Under the pieces are notes generated by a model. That model did not search any database. It was not told the DNA's origin and worked only from the letters and a program-made list of their open reading frames with translations. Of a stretch of 11,002 nt of DNA, positions 6,904 to 11,002 are shown piece after piece. Both the position numbers and the translations under genes were made by a program. The stretch is taken from assembly GCA_002309275.1 (NCBI GenBank), contig DBXL01000031.1, positions 2,917 through 13,918 of the forward strand, written 5' to 3'. This DNA is from Ruminococcaceae bacterium UBA1213. GTDB taxonomy: Bacteria; Bacillota; Clostridia; Oscillospirales; Acutalibacteraceae. Each line of letters begins with the position of its first letter. Position 1 is the first letter of the stretch.

Positions 6904-7760
6904 GCAGAAGAAAACCTGAGCCGTATAAAGAAAACAATTTGAATGAAGAAAAGCCTGAAAGTGTACAGCCTGATACAGAGGAAGAAAAACCCGAAAGTGT
7001 ACAGTCTGATACAGGGGAGGAAAAAACCGAAAGTGTACCGTCTGATACAGAGGAGGAACAGCCTGATAATGATGAAAAACAAAATATCAATATCAATACA
7101 GACGGCGATATAAATATAAACATCAATACAGAGCATGACCAAAATGTCAATATAGAGCAGGATACAGAAGATATAGCATTAAGCGGGGAGCTTAAATCGG
7201 TTTATTTTTCCGATACCATGAAAGAACAGTATTACAGAATGTCGTGGAGGGAGTTATGTCAGGAGGCAGGAACTCAAAAAACGGAAGATGTCAAATTCAT
7301 GGATATTGTTATACAAAATGCAAGAGATACCCATAAGCAGAAAAATAAACAAAAGAAGATATATTTTTTCTGGGAGATATTTTTGCTGTTTCTGACGTTC
7401 TTCAATACGCTGCTTAACTCTCTGAAACTGCATGAGTGGAGTGCAAATTGGGAAATGGCACTGAATTTCAGCTGTATAGCGGTGAGTGCATTGATAGCGG
7501 GTGTAACTTCCTATGAATTGCTGATTGCTCCGAAGTCATCATGGCTCAGGCATATGTCATTCTATTCCAAAATTACAACAGAAGCTGATAATCTGTTTAG
7601 CGGGGGAAAAGAATATCAATGCTCCGCAAGGGAAAAAATAGACAAGTTTAAAAGCAAAATCACTTTATATACACAAGAAGATTATCAGAATTTTTTTGCC
7701 AACCTCAGCGGAAGCAAGAACTTTTCTAAAAATGAAGAAAAAAATGAAAATGATACTTGA
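6900..7760 (+). CDS. Two-TM SLATT/DUF4231-like membrane protein with repeat-rich N-terminus, 286 aa
   Basis: Starts at ATG 6900, overlapping the previous stop by four bases, with AAGGAGAG at 6884-6891. Layout: residues 16-51 hold three 12-residue acidic repeats (EEKPESVQPDTE type); 61-87 hold an Asn/Ile-alternating stretch; about 98-150 is a helical segment with QYYRMSWRELCQEAG; TM1 is about 154-175 (starting IYFFWEIFLLFLTFFN); TM2 about 186-208 (MALNFSCIAVSALIAG); then a conserved-looking cytoplasmic helix region with SSWLRHMSFYSKITTEAD and a lysine-rich tail. Two close TM helices, flanked by amphipathic helices with W, YR and E motifs, resemble the SLATT and DUF4231 groups. Those are two-TM proteins proposed as membrane effectors in nucleotide-signalling conflict systems. 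No SMODS, SLOG or NLR gene is visible here. Topology is firm; family is tentative and function unknown. Confidence 0.5.
   Translation: MSRRKPEPYKENNLNEEKPESVQPDTEEEKPESVQSDTGEEKTESVPSDTEEEQPDNDEKQNININTDGDINININTEHDQNVNIEQDTEDIALSGELKSVYFSDTMKEQYYRMSWRELCQEAGTQKTEDVKFMDIVIQNARDTHKQKNKQKKIYFFWEIFLLFLTFFNTLLNSLKLHEWSANWEMALNFSCIAVSALIAGVTSYELLIAPKSSWLRHMSFYSKITTEADNLFSGGKEYQCSAREKIDKFKSKITLYTQEDYQNFFANLSGSKNFSKNEEKNENDT
6945..7052 (+). repeat. 36-bp in-frame tandem repeat, three copies plus a partial fourth
   Basis: Copies at 6945-6980, 6981-7016 and 7017-7052 encode EEKPESVQPDTE, EEKPESVQSDTG and EEKTESVPSDTE. A degenerate partial copy (EEQPD) follows from 7053. Copies differ at several third positions and a few amino acids, so the array is not a recent duplication. 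It codes for an acidic, probably disordered linker. Confidence 0.9.
7080..7160 (+). other. Asn/Ile-alternating (amyloid-motif-like) segment within the two-TM protein
   Basis: Codons 61-87 encode three strand-like units: QNININ, DINININ and QNVNIEQ, separated by TDGD-like and TEHD-like turns, about 10 residues apart. Alternating Asn and branched hydrophobic residues between acidic turns are typical of beta-solenoid or amyloid-forming motifs. They are rare next to a disordered linker. The DNA is correspondingly AT-rich (AATAT and AATAC units). Confidence 0.6.
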
Positions 7761-7767
7761 GAGAATT

Positions 7768-7807
7768 GCGGCAATCCTGTTTTTAGGGATTTGCCGCCAT
7801 TTTTTTA
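7768..7807 (+). terminator. Rho-independent terminator of the 6196-7760 operon
   Basis: Stem GCGGCAATCC (7768-7777) with GGATTTGCCGC (7787-7797), containing one bulged base, a 9-base loop, then CATTTTTTT. It begins seven bases after the stop codon at 7760 and makes the pair a closed two-gene unit. Confidence 0.85.
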
Positions 7808-7829
7808 AAACTTAATATAAAGATTTTAA

Positions 7830-7858
7830 TTGCGTATTGCTCATTTTTATGGTATGAT
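7830..7858 (+). promoter_or_regulatory. Predicted sigma-A promoter of the S41 peptidase gene
   Basis: -35 TTGCGT (7830-7835), 17-base spacer, -10 TATGAT (7853-7858) with an extended TG (TGGTATGAT). It lies 34 bases before ATG 7893, directly after the preceding terminator. Confidence 0.6.
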
Positions 7859-7892
7859 AATTCTATCAATTAAATATTGGGGAGGTTTTGAT

Positions 7893-9611
7893 ATGCCGCT
7901 TTTTTTTAACAGAATTCTTTCACTGGAACCCTTTACAATGTTCATGTACATTTTTATGTTTGTTTCTGCAATTGTTTTTCCGATTATCAGAAATATTCTT
8001 GTGAAAATGGGGAAAAGTCTGAAAATATGGGTGATATGCAGCTTTATACCCATAGTGGTTTGTACAGTCCATTTACTTCTCAACTTGTATGACAAGAATG
8101 AAAGTGTGACATTTGAATTGTTTGGCATGGCATATATTTCATCTGTATTTTTTCCGCTTATGACACCTCTCTGCAAAAAAAAGATTCTTTTCCATATCAG
8201 TGCGGTACTTTGCTCTATCCTGATATTCTGCGGAACTTTTATTTCTATGGCAACTCTCGGTGCATTGTATGTCCGTACAGTGAACTATTCAAGAATGTCC
8301 ATGACTGAAAGCTATCAATCTATTATTCGTGACATGAAGACATATTATCCTCTGAATGAGTGGAAAGAAATTGACTATTCCGCTATTGATGCGGAAGTTT
8401 ATCCCATGGTTCAGGAAGCAGAAAAAAATAATGATTATTTCCTGTTTGGTCAGGCTCTTGACAGACTGACCTATCTTATTCCAGACGGTCATGTGGGATA
8501 TATACCAACTTCAGATGATGAAATTGCAGCGAAAATATTTGAGCAGCTTACACAGCATAATTATTACGGTTTTATCATGTTCACAAATGATGACAGCAAA
8601 ACAAGAGCTTTTTGTGTAGATGAGGACAGTGGTGCTTATCAGGCGGGTATCCGCAGCGGTACGGTTATCACTGCATGGAATGGTAAAGACATTCAACAAG
8701 CTTTGGCTGAAACAACTGATTATATTTTTTGCGACAACTATGCTATAAAAGAAAATGAGGATTTCATTCTTCCTTTGTGTTTGAGTGGTATCGGCGGAGA
8801 TGAAATAGAAGTCGGATTCATTGACGCTGAAGGCAATCATAAAAAAGTCACGATAGAAAAAACAGACGGATTTTTCTATCATGGAGTGATAGCATACGGT
8901 TATATTATGAATGCACAAAATGAAGATGAAAATTTCAGCAGTAAAATGTTGACAGAAGATGTTGGTTATCTTCGCATTGCTGAGGAAAGATATGATAATG
9001 TGCTTGACATAAAGGCGTATATGCTTGGAAGTTATCCTGAAGTGGAGGACAGAGTGAAAAAAGAACTTGATTCCATGAAATCGAAGGGTATGAAAAAACT
9101 TGTCATCGACCTCCGCTACAATGCAGGCGGGAATCCTTATATCAGTGCAGCAGTGGCTTCCGTATTCACGGACCAACAGAAAACGGTGCTTACTTTAGGT
9201 GGTACAGCGGTACATAAGGCAAATATCGAAATAAAATTGAGCGGTAACGGTAGTTATAAAGATTTGCCTGTAGTTGTGCTTGTCAATTCACGGTGCGGCA
9301 GTTCCGGAGATATACTTGCTGACATCATGAATAAATTTGATAATGTCAAAATTGTGGGCATGACACCCTCTCAGGGTATCGGTCAGGCTGTCGGTGAAAA
9401 ATGTATGCTGCCGGGCGGTTTTGAATTTGTTTTCCCTATCATACAAACATTCAATGAGAATGGTGAGGTCAATGTCGATTCCAAAGCGGACAGAATAAAC
9501 CGTATTCCTCTTGATGAAAAAATCCCTGCATCAGAAGAACTTATAAAAGCCATTCTTTCGGGTGAAGGAGATGCCGAACTTGACTATGTGACAGGGCATT
9601 GTTTTGAATAG
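7893..9611 (+). CDS. Membrane-anchored S41 family peptidase with PDZ domain, 572 aa
   Basis: The start is ATG 7893 after GGGGAGG (7879-7885); an upstream TTG at 7830 lies in the promoter and is rejected. Four TM helices (about 14-36, 43-65, 74-93 and 98-122) anchor a large domain predicted to lie outside the membrane. That domain has a tail-protease-like helical region with IPDGHVGYIP (His200), a PDZ-like region (about 225-313, with GAYQAGIRSGTVITAWNGKD), then the S41 core with KLVIDLRYNAGGNP (Asp406) and VLVNSRCGSSGDILADIM, where Ser470 is the likely nucleophile. The later motif is TPSQGIGQAVGE, without the Lys of CtpA-type enzymes (GKG). A Ser/His arrangement, as in tricorn-type S41 peptidases, is therefore more likely. 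The usual Glu after the nucleophile motif is Asp473. Likely cleaves proteins at the cell surface; substrate unknown. Convergent with the integrase remnant, 17 bases away, with no terminator seen between them. Confidence 0.85.
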   Translation: MPLFFNRILSLEPFTMFMYIFMFVSAIVFPIIRNILVKMGKSLKIWVICSFIPIVVCTVHLLLNLYDKNESVTFELFGMAYISSVFFPLMTPLCKKKILFHISAVLCSILIFCGTFISMATLGALYVRTVNYSRMSMTESYQSIIRDMKTYYPLNEWKEIDYSAIDAEVYPMVQEAEKNNDYFLFGQALDRLTYLIPDGHVGYIPTSDDEIAAKIFEQLTQHNYYGFIMFTNDDSKTRAFCVDEDSGAYQAGIRSGTVITAWNGKDIQQALAETTDYIFCDNYAIKENEDFILPLCLSGIGGDEIEVGFIDAEGNHKKVTIEKTDGFFYHGVIAYGYIMNAQNEDENFSSKMLTEDVGYLRIAEERYDNVLDIKAYMLGSYPEVEDRVKKELDSMKSKGMKKLVIDLRYNAGGNPYISAAVASVFTDQQKTVLTLGGTAVHKANIEIKLSGNGSYKDLPVVVLVNSRCGSSGDILADIMNKFDNVKIVGMTPSQGIGQAVGEKCMLPGGFEFVFPIIQTFNENGEVNVDSKADRINRIPLDEKIPASEELIKAILSGEGDAELDYVTGHCFE

Positions 9612-9628
9612 ATTATCAAATACACTTC

Positions 9629-10450
9629 CTATCCAAAGACAGTATCAGAATGAGAATCATAAAGGTCGGAAACAAATGTATCAAATTTCTCAATAGAAAG
9701 CTTTTCCGTCTGCTCTTGAAAATGTGTATATATTTTCAGCGTTGTCGAAAAGTCAGCATGACCGAGTAGCTTCTGTGCCGTAAGAACTTCCACACCCGAA
9801 AAATAGAGCATTGAAATCGGAAATATAAGACTCAAACCTTCTTTTCCAACTGCACGGTGTATGAAACTCTCCGCTTGTATTTGTGCAAATCAACGGATTC
9901 ATGCTGTGTTCTTTCAATTCCTCCAACTCTTTAAGCAAAGGTTGGGGAATGGGAACAATCCTGTTTTTCCCGTTCTTTGTGCTATCTTTGACTGTGTATT
10001 CGTTACCGCTGACTCTTTGAGTTGACTTGTTGATGTTCATTTCTCCCTTTGTAAAGTCAATATCATCCCAATGGAGCGTCAAAACCTCTCCAACACGCCA
10101 ACCGCAAAGTAACATAATAAGAACTGCCGGTCTTGCCCTATGCTGCAATTCAAGTATAAGGCGAACTTCCTTATTCGTCAGGGAACGGCGTTCTTTTTTT
10201 GTGCTGTTTTTCGGGATATGTACTCTGGCTGCAGGATTATAACTGAAATCCTTACAGTTATCACTGACAAAATAGAAAATCTGAATAGCATCATTGCATA
10301 CTGCTTTCAAAAATTTCTTGCTTGCAGGACGGTTTGTGTTAGGATTCATTGTTGCAAGGTCATCCATAAGGTCGTTAAGCTGCATGGGCATAATATCTTT
10401 GACGGGTATATCACCAACAGCATTTATAAGGTGTTCCACCTGGCTTTTAA
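9629..10450 (-). pseudogene. Tyrosine recombinase (integrase) pseudogene, internally deleted and IS-truncated
   Basis: Two minus-strand frames make one broken gene. The upstream frame (from about 10450 to about 9830) holds part of the core-binding domain (AVGDIPVKDIMPMQLNDL), the first catalytic Arg (MLLCGWRVGEVLTLHW) and the beta-hairpin Lys (DSTKNGKNRIVPIP), ending near CSWKRRFESY. The downstream frame (about 9830 to the stop at 9629) begins near SMLYFSGVEVLTAQKLLGH and holds the GH box and catalytic Tyr (KIYTHF). The expected HxLRHT segment between them is absent from all frames. A deletion of perhaps 25-40 codons with a frameshift near 9815-9835 therefore removed essential residues. On the 5' side the coding frame meets an in-frame TGA inside the IS end, so the IS removed the N-terminal SAM-like region from this copy. 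It belongs to the ICE/phage integrase type that ends an integrated element. Non-functional as read. Confidence 0.85.
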
Positions 10451-11002
10451 GACAATGTCGTCAACTTAAGAAACAATAGGAAATAGTCCCCCGATATAGT
10501 AAAATAAAAATAATGTATTGGGGGTAAAGTAAATGGAAAATATAAAAAATATAGTTGGAAAAATCTGCAAAAAGATATATGATAAGATAGAAGATAAAAA
10601 TTTTGCAGAGGTGTCCAAAATGAGAAAAGAAGATTTCAGCCGTCAAAGAAAAGTAGGATTTGGGGATACAATCGTGATCATTCTGAATAAGACAGGCAAA
10701 GGTTTCAATGCAGCCATAAGAGCATTCATAGAGATATTCCATGATACAGTAAAAGAATTCTATGCGGAATTTGATTGGAAAAAATACAAAGGCTACAGAA
10801 TATTGGCAGTTGACGGAACAAAAATCAATCTGCCGTATCATGCAGAATCCAAAGAAGAATTCGGAATACAGCCCGGTACGGGAGAAACGATACAGGCATT
10901 GGCATCATGTCTGTATGATACTCTTAACGGAATTATTGTGGATGCGTGCATAGAACCAGTGAATTCAAACGAAAGAGAGCTTGCCGAGGAACATTTGAAA
11001 CG
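10451..11002 (+). mobile_element. IS4/IS231-type insertion sequence, left end; right end outside window
   Basis: A probable left inverted repeat lies at about 10451-10472; its inner part TCAACTTAAGAA matches the inner part of the IS231 terminal repeat as I recall it. It is followed by a 60-base leader and a transposase. Integrase homology on the other strand stops exactly here, which supports the boundary. The right end and target duplication are outside the window. Confidence 0.75.
10533..11002 (+). CDS. IS4 family transposase, N-terminal part (156 codons in window)
   Basis: ATG 10533 follows a GGGGG-type ribosome site (10520-10524), and the frame is open to the window edge. The N-terminal region is helical and basic (MRKEDFSRQRKVGFGDTI at about 30-47), typical of the DNA-binding part of IS4-group DDE transposases. 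The first catalytic Asp is Asp94 in YRILAVDGTKINLP. The segment LASCLYDTLNGIIVDACIEP followed by NERELAEEHL matches the conserved stretch leading to the second Asp, which falls outside the window. The part present is intact, with no stops or frameshifts. Activity cannot be judged without the C-terminal YREK-type region and the right repeat. Confidence 0.88.
   Translation, partial: MENIKNIVGKICKKIYDKIEDKNFAEVSKMRKEDFSRQRKVGFGDTIVIILNKTGKGFNAAIRAFIEIFHDTVKEFYAEFDWKKYKGYRILAVDGTKINLPYHAESKEEFGIQPGTGETIQALASCLYDTLNGIIVDACIEPVNSNERELAEEHLK

Noticed and set aside
6945..7160. CRISPR-like array (36-bp repeat unit)
   Set aside because: Copies are directly adjacent with no spacers and are in frame within a gene; this is a protein repeat.
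8511..9176. 221-codon minus-strand frame
   Set aside because: Antisense shadow of the S41 peptidase gene; its composition (many Ile, Phe, His and Cys) reflects the complement of Asp/Glu/Lys codons.
9612..9640. Bidirectional terminator between the S41 gene and the integrase remnant
   Set aside because: No inverted repeat with a T-run could be found in this short gap.
10762..10953. 63-codon plus-strand frame
   Set aside because: Lies inside the transposase gene in another frame and lacks a ribosome site.

Overview
The window looks like chromosomal DNA of a low-GC, spore-forming member of the Clostridia, perhaps an Oscillospiraceae/Ruminococcus-type gut bacterium. This rests on AT-rich composition, strong GGAGG ribosome binding sites, a CotF-like spore coat gene pair and the IS4/IS231-type insertion sequence. 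Genus is inference only.

Layout. (1) 1-2079, minus strand: a SulP-type anion transporter with a STAS domain and a long charged C-terminal extension, running off the left edge. (2) 2198-2623, plus: two very small coat-type genes, divergent from the transporter, followed by a terminator. (3) 2793-5980, plus: ilvB-ilvN-ilvC, one transcription unit with a strong extended -10 promoter and a hairpin terminator. It encodes both acetohydroxyacid synthase subunits and ketol-acid reductoisomerase, the first two steps of branched-chain amino acid synthesis. ilvD, ilvA, ilvE and leu genes are absent. (4) 6196-7760, plus: a two-gene operon with its own promoter, an ATGA start/stop overlap and a terminator. 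The first product resembles the zinc-dependent phospholipase C-like fold. The second is a two-TM protein resembling SLATT/DUF4231 proteins, with an N-terminal 12-residue tandem repeat and an Asn/Ile-alternating segment. (5) 7893-9611, plus: a four-TM protein with an extracytoplasmic PDZ and S41 peptidase region, from its own promoter. (6) 9629-about 10450, minus: a tyrosine recombinase pseudogene that has lost its HxxR box by an internal deletion with frameshift, and its N-terminus by IS insertion. (7) about 10451-11002, plus: the left end and the first 156 codons of an IS4-family element, running off the right edge.

Regions 1-3 are ordinary core genome. Regions 4-7 look accessory: a remnant integrase and an IS lie next to a signalling/membrane cassette of unknown role. 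The most interesting candidate for an undescribed system is the 6196-7760 pair, possibly with the S41 membrane protease next to it. A defence or conflict role is inference from domain architecture and location, not shown by the sequence.
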